Below are positions 49,894 to 57,837 of a DNA stretch of 64,000 nt, in pieces (the stretch's first letter is position 1; every line of letters starts with the position of its first letter). The notes beneath the pieces are model-generated. The model was not told the origin of the DNA and made no database searches. It was given only the letters and a program-made list of their open reading frames with translations. The position numbers were made by a program, and so were the translations under genes. Source of the stretch: Streptomyces niger (lineage in GTDB: Bacteria > Actinomycetota > Actinomycetes > Streptomycetales > Streptomycetaceae); NCBI RefSeq assembly GCF_000718305.1, contig NZ_JOFQ01000003.1, positions 434,001 to 498,000 on the forward strand. Reading direction: 5' to 3'.

Positions 49894-51059
49894 GAGCGTG
49901 CCTCCTTCGGCAGGCCGAGGACGCGCTCGGCGATGACGTTGCGCTGGATCTCGTTGGACCCGGCGTAGATCGTGTCGGCGCGGGAGAAGAGGAACAGCCG
50001 CTGCCAGTCGGTGAGGTCGTACGGTTCCCCGGCGGCCAGCATGCCGTCGGCGCCGCAGACGGCCATGGCGAGTTCGCCGAGCTCGCGGTGCCAGGTGGCC
50101 CAGAAGATCTTGCCGATGGAGGCCTCCGGACCCGGCGCCCCTGCCGCGACCCCGTCGAGCATCCGCAGGGCGTTGCAGCGGATCGTCTCCAGGCCGGTCC
50201 AGGCACGGGCGATCCGGTCGCGGATCAGCGGGTCGGCGGCGGCGCCGTTGGCCTTGGCCAGTTCGGTGACGGCGGTCAGTTCGCGGCGGAAGCCGACCTG
50301 CTGGCCGAGGGTGGAGACGCCCCGCTCGAAGCCGAGGGTGGCCATGGCGACGCGCCAGCCGTCCCCGGGTGCGCCGACGATGTGAGCCGCGTCCGTGCGC
50401 GCCTCGTCGAAGAACACCTCGTTGAACTCGGAGGTGCCGGTGAGCTGGGTGATGGGTCGGATCTCCACGCCCGGCTGGTCGAGCGGGACCAGCAGGTACG
50501 ACAGTCCGTGGTGGCGGGTCGAGCCGGGTTCGGTGCGGGCGACGACGAAGCACCAGTCGGACTCGTGCGCGAGCGAGGTCCAGGTCTTCTGCCCGGTGAT
50601 CACCCAGTCCCCGCCGTCGTCCCGCACGGCCTTGGTGCGGACGCCCGCCAGGTCCGAGCCGGCGTCGGGTTCGCTGTAGCCCTGGCACCACAGTTCCTCG
50701 ACGGCGACGATCCTCGGGAGGAAGCGGTCCCGCTGCGCCGGCGTGCCGAAGGCGATGAGGGTGGGGCCGAGCAGCTGCTCGCCGATGTGGTTGACGCGCG
50801 CGGGCGCGTCGGCGAGGGCGTATTCCTCGTGGAAGGCGATCTGCTGGGCGAGGGACGCGCCGCGCCCTCCGTACTCCTCCGGCCAGCCGACGCAGGTCCA
50901 GCCCTCGGCCGCCATCCGCCGTTCCCAGGCGAGGCGTTCGGCGAAGGCCTCGTGTTCCCTCCCCGGGCCGCCGCGGCCGCGCAGGTCCGCGAACTCGCCG
51001 CTGAGCCGGGCCCGTAGCCAGGAGCGGACCTCCTTGCGGAACTCCTCGACGCTGCTCAT
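49890..51059 (-). CDS. fadE30: FadE30, acyl-CoA dehydrogenase of HIP-CoA
   Basis: A 389-aa FAD-dependent acyl-CoA dehydrogenase. WCQGYSEPDAGSDLAGVRTK (about 123-142) is the FAD/substrate signature, followed by WVITGQKTWTSLAHESDWCF. The C-terminal SNEIQRNVIAERVLGLPKEA is the conserved FAD-binding end. FadE30 dehydrogenates HIP-CoA in mycobacteria. It is first in the leftward arm of divergon 2, with ATG 51059 only 16 bp from the KstR2-like box. Confidence 0.88.
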   Translation of the reverse strand: MSSVEEFRKEVRSWLRARLSGEFADLRGRGGPGREHEAFAERLAWERRMAAEGWTCVGWPEEYGGRGASLAQQIAFHEEYALADAPARVNHIGEQLLGPTLIAFGTPAQRDRFLPRIVAVEELWCQGYSEPDAGSDLAGVRTKAVRDDGGDWVITGQKTWTSLAHESDWCFVVARTEPGSTRHHGLSYLLVPLDQPGVEIRPITQLTGTSEFNEVFFDEARTDAAHIVGAPGDGWRVAMATLGFERGVSTLGQQVGFRRELTAVTELAKANGAAADPLIRDRIARAWTGLETIRCNALRMLDGVAAGAPGPEASIGKIFWATWHRELGELAMAVCGADGMLAAGEPYDLTDWQRLFLFSRADTIYAGSNEIQRNVIAERVLGLPKEARS

Positions 51060-51075
51060 GCCGCTACGTTAACCT

Positions 51076-51089
51076 ACCAAACACTTGTT
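51076..51089. promoter_or_regulatory. KstR2-like operator, divergon 2
   Basis: ACCAAACACTTGTT fits the KstR2 consensus AnCAAGnnCTTGnT with one mismatch (A for the first G). It sits exactly midway in the 46-bp gap between fadE30 (51059) and echA (51106), 16 bp from each start codon, so one repressor dimer would cover both promoters. It aligns with the 42453-42466 box. Confidence 0.7.
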
Positions 51090-51105
51090 AGGGAAGGAGT
51101 GGCGG

Positions 51106-51957
51106 ATGCCCGCTGAGCCCGACGACGCGCCCGTGCGCTACGCACGGCAGGGACCGGTCGCGACGGTCACCATGAACCGGCCCGATTACCGCAACGCACA
51201 GAATTCCGCGATGACTTACGCGCTGGACCGCGCCTTCTACCGCGCGGCCGACGACGACGAGGTGAAGGCCGTCGTCCTCGCGGGCGCCGGCGAGCACTTC
51301 TCCGCAGGGCACGACATCGGCACCCCCGAGCGCGACGCGCACCTGCCATTCGACCGCAAGGCCGGCCTGTGGTGGGACCACAGCGACAAGGCGGGCACGG
51401 AGAGCCGCTTCGCGCGCGAGTCCGAGGTGTACCTCGGGATGTGCCGCCGCTGGCGCGAACTGCCCAAGCCGGTCATCGCGAGCGTGCAGGGCGCCTGCGT
51501 GGCGGGCGGGTTGATGCTCGCCTGGGTCTGCGACCTGATCGTGGCCTCCGAGGACGCCTTCTTCGCCGATCCCGTGGTCCGTATGGGCATACCGGGCGTG
51601 GAGTACTTCGCCCACCCCTGGGTGATGCCGCCCCGCATCGCCAAGGAGTTCCTCTACACCGGAGACCGGATGAGCGCCCGGCGGGCGTACGAGATCGGCA
51701 TGGTCAACCGGGTCGTGCCACGCGAGGAACTCGCTGACCGGACAACGGAGTTGGCCCAACGAGTCGCCGAGATGCCGCGCATGGGGCTCGCCCTCACCAA
51801 GCGTGCGGTCAACCAGGCCGAGGACCTCCAGGGCCTGCACACCGGCCTCGACTCCGTCTTCGGCCTGCACCACCTCGCGCACGCGCACAACGCCGAGACC
51901 GCACGGGACTCCCTCGGCGGCATGGACATCCGGGGCATGAAGGAGGCGTCCTCCTGA
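51106..51957 (+). CDS. enoyl-CoA hydratase/isomerase family protein of the HIP cluster
   Basis: A 283-aa crotonase. VATVTMNRPDYRNAQNSAMT (about 17-36), GAGEHFSAGHDIGTPERDAH (about 59-78) and VQGACVAGGLMLAWVCDLIV (about 122-141) form the oxyanion hole; the C-terminal helix LALTKRAVNQAEDLQGLHTG is present. ATG 51106 is used because GGAAGGAG stands 6 nt before it; a TTG at 51085 would lie in the operator. It shares 1 nt (TGATG) with fadE31. It is likely the hydratase for the unsaturated CoA ester made by FadE30 or FadE31-33, but this step is inferred. The conserved Glu pair of classical hydratases is not clear. Confidence 0.85.
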   Translation: MPAEPDDAPVRYARQGPVATVTMNRPDYRNAQNSAMTYALDRAFYRAADDDEVKAVVLAGAGEHFSAGHDIGTPERDAHLPFDRKAGLWWDHSDKAGTESRFARESEVYLGMCRRWRELPKPVIASVQGACVAGGLMLAWVCDLIVASEDAFFADPVVRMGIPGVEYFAHPWVMPPRIAKEFLYTGDRMSARRAYEIGMVNRVVPREELADRTTELAQRVAEMPRMGLALTKRAVNQAEDLQGLHTGLDSVFGLHHLAHAHNAETARDSLGGMDIRGMKEASS

Positions 51958-53135
51958 TGAACCTGGACCTCTCCCCCGCGGACGAGGAGTTCCGGGCCGA
52001 GGCCCGCGCCTGGCTCGCCGCGCACGTGCCCCGCGTTCCGCTGCCCTCCCTGGAGACGGCGGAGGGCTTCGCGGCCCACCGGGAATGGGAGCGCGTACTC
52101 GCCGACGCCCGCTGGTCGGTGGTCTCCTGGCCCGAGGAGTACGGCGGCCGGGGCGAGTCCCTGCTGCGCTGGCTGCTCTTCGAGGAGGAGTACTACGCCG
52201 CCGGGGCGCCCGGCCGGGTCACCCAGAACGGCATCAACCTGCTGGCCCCGACGCTCTTCGAACACGGCACCCCGGAACAGCTGGCCCGCGTCCTGCCCGC
52301 CATGGCGAGCGGCGCGACCATCTGGGCCCAGGCGTGGTCCGAGCCGGAGGCCGGGTCGGACCTGGCCTCCCTGCGCTCCACGGCGGTACGCACCGACGGG
52401 GGATGGCTGCTCAGCGGGCAGAAGACCTGGTCCTCCCGGGCCGCCTTCGCCGACCGGGCCTTCGGCCTCTTCCGCAGCGATCCCGCCGGCGCCGCCGAGG
52501 GCAAGCCGCACCGGGGACTGACGTATGTGATGTTCCCGCTGGACGCGCCCGGGGTGACCGTGCGCCCCATCGGCCGGCTCGACGGCAAGCCCGCCTTCGC
52601 CGAACTCTTCCTGGACGAGGTGTTCGTCCCGGACGCCGACGTCATCGGGGAGCCCGGGCAGGGCTGGCGGGTGGCGATGAGCACGGCGGGCAACGAGCGC
52701 GGGCTGACGCTGCGCAGCCCGGGACGCTTCCTCGCCGCGGCCGACCGGCTGGTGGCGCTGTGGCGCGAGCGGGCCGACCCCACCGACACCGCGCTCCGCG
52801 ACCGGGTGGCCGACGCGGTGATCGGCGCCCGCGCGTACCAGCTCTTCACGTACCGAAACGCGTCCCGCATCGCGGAGGGCGGGGAGCTGGGGGCCGAGTC
52901 CAGCCTGAACAAGGTCTTCTGGTCCGAGTACGACATCGCGCTGCACGAGACGGCGCTCGACCTGCTGGGGCCGGAAGGCGAGCTGGCGGACACGGCCGGG
53001 GACGCGCCCGCGCACGGCGGCTGGGCCGAGGGCTACACCTTCGCCCTCGCCGGACCGGTCTACGCGGGCACCAACGAGATCCAGCGCGACATCATCGCCG
53101 AGCGGCTGCTCGGTCTGCCGAAAGGACGCCGGTGA
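51957..53135 (+). CDS. fadE31: FadE31-like acyl-CoA dehydrogenase
   Basis: A 392-aa acyl-CoA dehydrogenase: WAQAWSEPEAGSDLASLRST (about 122-141), WLLSGQKTWSSRAAFADRAF, and the C-terminal GPVYAGTNEIQRDIIAERLL. Order and coupling to two shorter FadE genes match FadE31 of the KstR2 regulon, where heteromeric dehydrogenases act late in C/D-ring breakdown. 1-nt overlaps join it to echA and fadE32. The exact substrate of each FadE is inferred from mycobacterial work. Confidence 0.84.
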   Translation: MNLDLSPADEEFRAEARAWLAAHVPRVPLPSLETAEGFAAHREWERVLADARWSVVSWPEEYGGRGESLLRWLLFEEEYYAAGAPGRVTQNGINLLAPTLFEHGTPEQLARVLPAMASGATIWAQAWSEPEAGSDLASLRSTAVRTDGGWLLSGQKTWSSRAAFADRAFGLFRSDPAGAAEGKPHRGLTYVMFPLDAPGVTVRPIGRLDGKPAFAELFLDEVFVPDADVIGEPGQGWRVAMSTAGNERGLTLRSPGRFLAAADRLVALWRERADPTDTALRDRVADAVIGARAYQLFTYRNASRIAEGGELGAESSLNKVFWSEYDIALHETALDLLGPEGELADTAGDAPAHGGWAEGYTFALAGPVYAGTNEIQRDIIAERLLGLPKGRR

Positions 53136-54139
53136 TGCGGTTCCTGCTCGATGCCGAACAACGGGAGTTCGCCCGCTCCCTGGACGCGCTGCTCGCGGCG
53201 GCCGGCACGCCCGCTGTGGTCCGGGCCTGGTCGGCCGGGGACACCGGGCCCGGCCGCGCGCTGTGGTCCCGGCTCGCCGACGCCGGTGTCTTCGCCCTGG
53301 CCGTGCCGGAGAAGTACGAAGGCGTGGGCCCGCTGCCGGTCGAACTGGCCGTTGCATTCCGCGAGTTGGGGCGGCATGCGGTGCCGGGGCCGGTCGTGGA
53401 GACGGTCGCGGCGGCGGCCTTCCTGGACCGGCTGGGGGACGACGCGGCCGCGGCCGCGCTGCTGCCCGGCATCGCCACCGGCCGGACCGTCGCCTCGTTC
53501 TGCCTGCTCTCCCCCGCCCCCGGCATCGAAGGAAGCCCGTACGCACTGGACGCCGACGCCGCCGACCTGGTCCTCGCCGTGCGGGACGACTGCGTACGGC
53601 AGACCGCCTCGGCCGGGCCCGTGCAGCCGTCCGCCGACCCGGCACGGAGGCTGGCCAGGCCGGTCGGCGGAGACGTGCTGGCGCGGGGCCCTGAGGTGCG
53701 GGCCGCCGCCGCGTACGCCGCCGACGTCGCTGCGCTGGCCACCGCGGCGCAGGCGCTGGGCCTGGCCCGCACGCTGCTGGCGCGCACGGTCGAGTACGTC
53801 CGGCAGCGGACTCAGTTCGGGGTGCCCGTCGGGTCGTTCCAGGCGGTGAAGCACCGGCTGGCGGACACCCTCATCGGCGTGGAGTTCGCCGAGCCGCTGC
53901 TGTACGCGGCGGCACTGGGGCTGGCGGCCGACGATCCCGCCGAGGTGCCGGCGGCGAAGGCCGCGGCAGGCGAGGCGGCGTACGCGGCGGCCCGCACCGC
54001 ACTCCAGCTGCACGGCGCCCTCGGCTACACCGACGAGCTGGACCTGTCCCTCTGGATCCGCAAGGCACGCGCGTTGCGGTCGGCCTGGGGCACGCCGGCC
54101 GCCTGCCGCGCCCGCGTGCTGGAAGGGGCCGGCGCATGA
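53135..54139 (+). CDS. fadE32: FadE32-like acyl-CoA dehydrogenase subunit
   Basis: A 334-aa short acyl-CoA dehydrogenase. FLLDAEQREFARSLDALLAA start, VPEKYEGVGPLPVELAVAFR (about 56-75), RQRTQFGVPVGSFQAVKHRL (about 225-244) and the C-terminal ALQLHGALGYTDELDLSLWI are typical. The middle beta domain is short and the usual S-E-P-x-A-G-S-D signature is missing, as in subunits that form half of a heteromeric dehydrogenase. It overlaps fadE31 by 1 nt and fadE33 by 4 nt. Confidence 0.84.
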   Translation: MRFLLDAEQREFARSLDALLAAAGTPAVVRAWSAGDTGPGRALWSRLADAGVFALAVPEKYEGVGPLPVELAVAFRELGRHAVPGPVVETVAAAAFLDRLGDDAAAAALLPGIATGRTVASFCLLSPAPGIEGSPYALDADAADLVLAVRDDCVRQTASAGPVQPSADPARRLARPVGGDVLARGPEVRAAAAYAADVAALATAAQALGLARTLLARTVEYVRQRTQFGVPVGSFQAVKHRLADTLIGVEFAEPLLYAAALGLAADDPAEVPAAKAAAGEAAYAAARTALQLHGALGYTDELDLSLWIRKARALRSAWGTPAACRARVLEGAGA

Positions 54140-55299
54140 GCGAACTGTCGCTGACGGAGGAGCAGGAGGAACTGCGGGCCGCGGTACGGGCGTTGCTCAC
54201 GCACCACGAGGGCGCTGCGGCCTGGCGGCCGCTGACGGAGCAGATCGGTGTCGCGGGGCTCGCCGTCCCCGAGGAGTACGGCGGCGCGGGGTACGGCGCA
54301 TGCGAAGTGCACGTGGTGATGGCGGAGTTGGGGCGGGCGCTGAGTCCCGTGCCGCTCCTCGGGTCCGCTGTGCTGACGGTGGAGGCGCTGCTGGCCTCCG
54401 GCGACCGGTCGGCCTGCAAGGAACTGCTGCCGGGGCTGGCCGAGGGGCGGACCGTCGGGGCGCTGGCCTGGGCCGAGCGGGGCGCGTGGGACCCGGCGGC
54501 GGTCAGCGCGGAGGCAGTGCCGGGCTCCGGCGGAACGTGGCAGCTCACCGGCGTCAAAGAGTACGTGCTGGACGGGGCGGCGGCCGATGTGCTGCTGGTG
54601 GCGGCCCGTACCGTTGCCGGGGTGTCGCTGTTCCAGGTGGCGGTGGACGACGCGGGCGTGCGGCGCGTGCCCTCCGTGACGATGGATCAGACACGGCCGC
54701 TCGCAACGGTGGTGTGCGACGGGGCACAGGGGCGGCTGATCGGCGCCGAGGGCGACGGCGAGCGGGTCCTGTCGCACGTGCGGGACGTGGCCTGTACGGC
54801 GCTGGCCGCCGAGCAGGTGGGCGCGGCCGAACGCTGTCTGGAGCTGACCGTCGCGCACGCCAGGGACCGCGTGCAGTTCGGCCGCCCCATCGGTTCGTTC
54901 CAGGCGGTCAAGCACCGGCTGGCCGACGCGTACGTCCTGGTGGAGTCGGCCCGGTCGGCCGCGCTGGGCGCGGCGTGCGCGGCGGCGGCCGATACGGAGG
55001 GGCTGTCCTGGGCGGCGGCCGTCGCCAAGGCGGTCTGCTCCGAGGCGTTCTCGGCGGTGGCGGGCGAGATGATCCAGCTGCACGGCGGCATCGGCATCAC
55101 CTGGGAGCACACGGCACACCGCTACTTCAAGCGCGCGCACGGCAGCGCGCAGCTCTTCGGCCCGCCGGAGCAGCACCGGGCCCGCCTGGCCGCCGAACTG
55201 GGGCTGGGAAGCGGCCGGCCGGCTTCTTCCACCGGATCGGCCGGCTTCTCCCACTGGGCGGGACTCGGCGGTGGCCGGCGCCGGCGGGGCGGTGTGTGA
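54136..55299 (+). CDS. fadE33: FadE33-like acyl-CoA dehydrogenase subunit with extra C-terminal tail
   Basis: A 387-aa acyl-CoA dehydrogenase. VPEEYGGAGYGACEVHVVMA (about 45-64), RDRVQFGRPIGSFQAVKHRL (about 240-259) and IQLHGGIGITWEHTAHRYFK (about 314-333) are the family marks; the last carries the region of the catalytic base in this clade. The normal fold ends near residue 357 (LAAELGLGS). The last ~30 residues (ASSTGSAGFSHWAGLGGG and an Arg-rich end) have no family counterpart. The gene couples to fadE32 (ATGA) and is followed by fadD3 after 54 bp. Confidence 0.84.
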   Translation: MSELSLTEEQEELRAAVRALLTHHEGAAAWRPLTEQIGVAGLAVPEEYGGAGYGACEVHVVMAELGRALSPVPLLGSAVLTVEALLASGDRSACKELLPGLAEGRTVGALAWAERGAWDPAAVSAEAVPGSGGTWQLTGVKEYVLDGAAADVLLVAARTVAGVSLFQVAVDDAGVRRVPSVTMDQTRPLATVVCDGAQGRLIGAEGDGERVLSHVRDVACTALAAEQVGAAERCLELTVAHARDRVQFGRPIGSFQAVKHRLADAYVLVESARSAALGAACAAAADTEGLSWAAAVAKAVCSEAFSAVAGEMIQLHGGIGITWEHTAHRYFKRAHGSAQLFGPPEQHRARLAAELGLGSGRPASSTGSAGFSHWAGLGGGRRRRGGV

Positions 55300-55353
55300 T
55301 GGCCCGCACGACGGCGGCGGACGCCGCGGTAAGCGGCGGCGGAACGGGAGGGC

Positions 55354-57021
55354 GTGAGCGTGGTCGAGGTCGAGACGGACAACCCCCGAGGGCAGCGGCC
55401 GGACCCGAGGCCGGCCGGCACTGTCGCGCGGCTGGTGGACTGTGCGGCGGACGCGTTCGGCGCGGCCGAGGCGCTGGCCGACGGCGAGGTGCGGTGGAGC
55501 TTCACGCGGCTGCGGGACGAGGTGCACGCGGCTGCGCGGGCCGCGGTCGCCCACGGTGTGCTGCCCGGCGAGCGGGTGGCCGTCTGGGCGCCGAACAGCC
55601 GGCAGTGGATCGTGGCGGCGCTCGGTGCGGTCGCGGCCGGGGCCGTGCTGGTGCCGGTGAACACCCGTTACAAGGCGGCCGAGGCCGCCGACATCATCCG
55701 GCGCAGCGGTGCCCGGCTGCTCTTCACCGAGCGGGGCTTCCTCGGTACGGACTACGTGGCGATGCTGCACGGCTCCGGTGCGGACCTCCGCGGGCTGCGG
55801 CACACCGTCGTGCTGCGCGAGGGGGCCGGGGCCACCGCTCCGGCCTACGGGGCGGTGGCCTGGGACGCCTACCTCGCGGCGGGCGCCGCCGTACCGGACG
55901 CCGAACGGGCGGCGCGCGCCGCCGCCGTACGCCCGGAGGACCTCTCCGACATCCTCTACACCTCCGGCACGACGGGCCGGCCCAAGGGCGTGATGACCAC
56001 GCACGGGCAGACCCTCGGGGTCTACGAGAGCTGGTCCCGCACCGTGACCCTGCGCCCCGGCGACCGCTATCTGCTGGTCAACCCCTTCTTCCACACCATG
56101 GGGTACAAGGCGGGCGTCCTCGCCTGCCTGTTGCGGGGCGTGACGATGCTGCCCGAGCCGGTCTTCGACACCGGGCGCGTCCTGGACCGGATGGCGGCGG
56201 AGCGGGTGAGCGTGCTGCTCGGCCCGCCGACCGTCTTCCACGGCCTCGTACGGCACCCGGAGCGCGGCCGGTACGACCTGTCGGCGCTCCGCCTCGCCGG
56301 TACCGGCGCGGCCATGATCCCCACCACGCTGATCGAGGAGATCCGCCGCGAGTTGGGGGCGACGGACGTGTTCACCGCGTACGGACTCAGCGAGTCGACC
56401 GGGGTGGTGTCGATCTGCCCCTTGGACGCCGACGCCGCGACGGTCGCGCGGACCGTGGGCGTCGCGCTGCCCGGCACCGAGCTGCGGATCGTCGGTCCCG
56501 ACGGGCGTGTCCTGCCGGCCGGCGAGCCCGGCGAGGTGGTCACCCGCGGCTTCCATGTCATGGCCGGCTACCTCGACGCCCCCGAGGCCACCGCCCGTGC
56601 CGTCGACGCCGACGGCTGGCTGCACACCGGCGACGTCGGCGTGCTGGACGCACGCGGCTACCTGACCCTCACCGACCGGCTGAAGGACATGTACGTCGTC
56701 GGGGGCTTCAACGTCTACCCGGCGGAGGTGGAACAGGCCCTCGGCGCTCATCCGGGGATCGCCGAGGTGGCCGTCGTCGGGGCGCCGGACGAGCGGCTGG
56801 GCGAGGTCGGCGTCGCCTTCGTCGTCCCCGATCCCGCACTGCCGCCGCCCACCCCGGAGGCGCTCACGGCCTGGGCCCGCGAGCGGCTGGCCAACTTCAA
56901 GGTGCCGCGCCGCTTCCACCTCGTACCCGGGCTGCCGCGCAACGCGAGCGGCAAGGTCCTGAAGACCGAACTGCGCCGGGCGGCCCGGGACGGGCCGCGG
57001 GACGAGCCCGGTTCCGGCTGA
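55354..57021 (+). CDS. fadD3: FadD3-like acyl-CoA synthetase (HIP-CoA ligase)
   Basis: A 555-aa ANL-superfamily ligase. SDILYTSGTTGRPKGVMTTH (about 198-217) is the AMP-binding P-loop, TAYGLSESTGVVSICPL the adenine motif, GWLHTGDVGVLDARGYLTLT the hinge region, and NASGKVLKTEL holds the catalytic lysine. FadD3 starts C/D-ring degradation by making HIP-CoA, the KstR2 ligand. It ends the rightward arm of divergon 2. GTG 55354 sits directly after GGGAGG; GTG 55360 would have normal spacing and may be the true start. It is longer than mycobacterial FadD3 (about 500 residues). Confidence 0.84.
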   Translation: MSVVEVETDNPRGQRPDPRPAGTVARLVDCAADAFGAAEALADGEVRWSFTRLRDEVHAAARAAVAHGVLPGERVAVWAPNSRQWIVAALGAVAAGAVLVPVNTRYKAAEAADIIRRSGARLLFTERGFLGTDYVAMLHGSGADLRGLRHTVVLREGAGATAPAYGAVAWDAYLAAGAAVPDAERAARAAAVRPEDLSDILYTSGTTGRPKGVMTTHGQTLGVYESWSRTVTLRPGDRYLLVNPFFHTMGYKAGVLACLLRGVTMLPEPVFDTGRVLDRMAAERVSVLLGPPTVFHGLVRHPERGRYDLSALRLAGTGAAMIPTTLIEEIRRELGATDVFTAYGLSESTGVVSICPLDADAATVARTVGVALPGTELRIVGPDGRVLPAGEPGEVVTRGFHVMAGYLDAPEATARAVDADGWLHTGDVGVLDARGYLTLTDRLKDMYVVGGFNVYPAEVEQALGAHPGIAEVAVVGAPDERLGEVGVAFVVPDPALPPPTPEALTAWARERLANFKVPRRFHLVPGLPRNASGKVLKTELRRAARDGPRDEPGSG

Positions 57022-57051
57022 CGCACCGCCGCTCACCTGCGGCATCGGTCC

Positions 57052-57065
57052 TATACTCGCGCCCG
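57052..57065 (+). promoter_or_regulatory. -10 element of a probable leaderless promoter for the PadR gene
   Basis: TATACT (57052-57057) is a near-consensus -10 hexamer ending 7 nt before GTG 57065, so the transcript should start at or next to the start codon. No RBS precedes the GTG, which fits leaderless translation. A good -35 is not visible. Confidence 0.5.
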
Positions 57066-57709
57066 TGACCGAGTCCACCACACCCTTCGACCCCGCCGGA
57101 CTGCCGCCCACCAGCTGGGCGGTGCTGGGGCTGCTCTCCTTCGGGGAAGAGCTGTCCGGCTACGACCTGAAGAAGTGGGCCGACGCGAGCCTGCACTTCT
57201 TCTACTGGAGCCCGTCGGCCAGCCAGGTCTACGGCGAGCTCAAGCGCCTGGAGAAGCACGGTTACGTCACGTCGCGGACGGTCTCCCAGGACGACGGCGT
57301 GCGTGGCAAGCGCATGTACAGCATCACCCCGAGCGGCAAGGAGGCCGCCGCCCGGTGGGTGAGCGAGGCTCCGGTGGAGCCGCCCGTCCTCAAGCACGGC
57401 GTGATGCTGCGGCTGTGGCTCGGCCACATGACGGAGCCCGAGCAGCTGCGGGACATCCTCGAACAGCACCGTGCGTACGCCGAGAAGATGACGCACCGGG
57501 CCCGCGCCACGGCCGAGGGCTCGGCCAAGGAGCCGTCCTGGGCGTACACCGAGCTGGTCCTGCGGTGGTCGGAGAAGTACTACGAAGCGGAGCGGGAGTT
57601 CGCCGAGTCGGCGCTGCGCGACCTCGACGAGGTGGCGGCGACGGTACGCGCGGCCGAGGAGCCCGCTTCCGCGTCCGGGCCGCGCAGGCGCGGGAAGAAA
57701 GCCGACTGA
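57065..57709 (+). CDS. PadR-family transcriptional regulator
   Basis: A 214-aa PadR regulator. The winged HTH is about residues 17-90: TSWAVLGLLSFGEELSGYDL, WSPSASQVYGELKRLEKHGY, and the wing GVRGKRMYSITPSGKEAAAR. A C-terminal coiled-coil dimer domain follows (about 110-195, EQHRAYAEKMTHRARATAEG and WSEKYYEAEREFAESALRDL). The Lys/Arg-rich end is disordered. PadR proteins repress genes for phenolics or drugs. It lies 128 bp upstream of the esterase start and its block B, so it is a candidate regulator of that gene. Confidence 0.87.
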   Translation: MTESTTPFDPAGLPPTSWAVLGLLSFGEELSGYDLKKWADASLHFFYWSPSASQVYGELKRLEKHGYVTSRTVSQDDGVRGKRMYSITPSGKEAAARWVSEAPVEPPVLKHGVMLRLWLGHMTEPEQLRDILEQHRAYAEKMTHRARATAEGSAKEPSWAYTELVLRWSEKYYEAEREFAESALRDLDEVAATVRAAEEPASASGPRRRGKKAD

Positions 57710-57775
57710 CGCCTGCCGAAGGGGCGCTGGCCACGGTACGGCGCGGCTCGCTCCGGAAGCATTGACATTTCGATC

Positions 57776-57801
57776 AGGCGTACTTCTCATCGAAACACTG
57801 C
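57776..57801 (+). promoter_or_regulatory. 26-bp regulatory block B (copy of 37030-37055)
   Basis: AGGCGTACTTCTCATCGAAA plus 6 more bases lie 36 nt before the esterase start. They match 22 of 26 positions with block A, and the flanks are unrelated. A perfect TTGACA (57762-57767) just upstream could be the -35 box; TCTCAT (57785-57790), 17 bp later, would be a weak -10 inside the block. The site is thus placed to control this promoter. Confidence 0.5.
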
Positions 57802-57837
57802 TTCCGGCTCGACCGCGACGACGAGGTGAGGGCGCAC

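Noticed and set aside
51085..51105. TTG 51085 as the start of the crotonase gene
   Set aside because: It falls inside the KstR2-like operator and has no RBS, whereas ATG 51106 has GGAAGGAG 6 nt upstream and the normal family length.
37030..57801. The two 26-bp blocks as ends of a transposon or composite element
   Set aside because: They are direct, not inverted, carry mismatches, have no adjacent transposase or target duplication, and sit at matching promoter positions.
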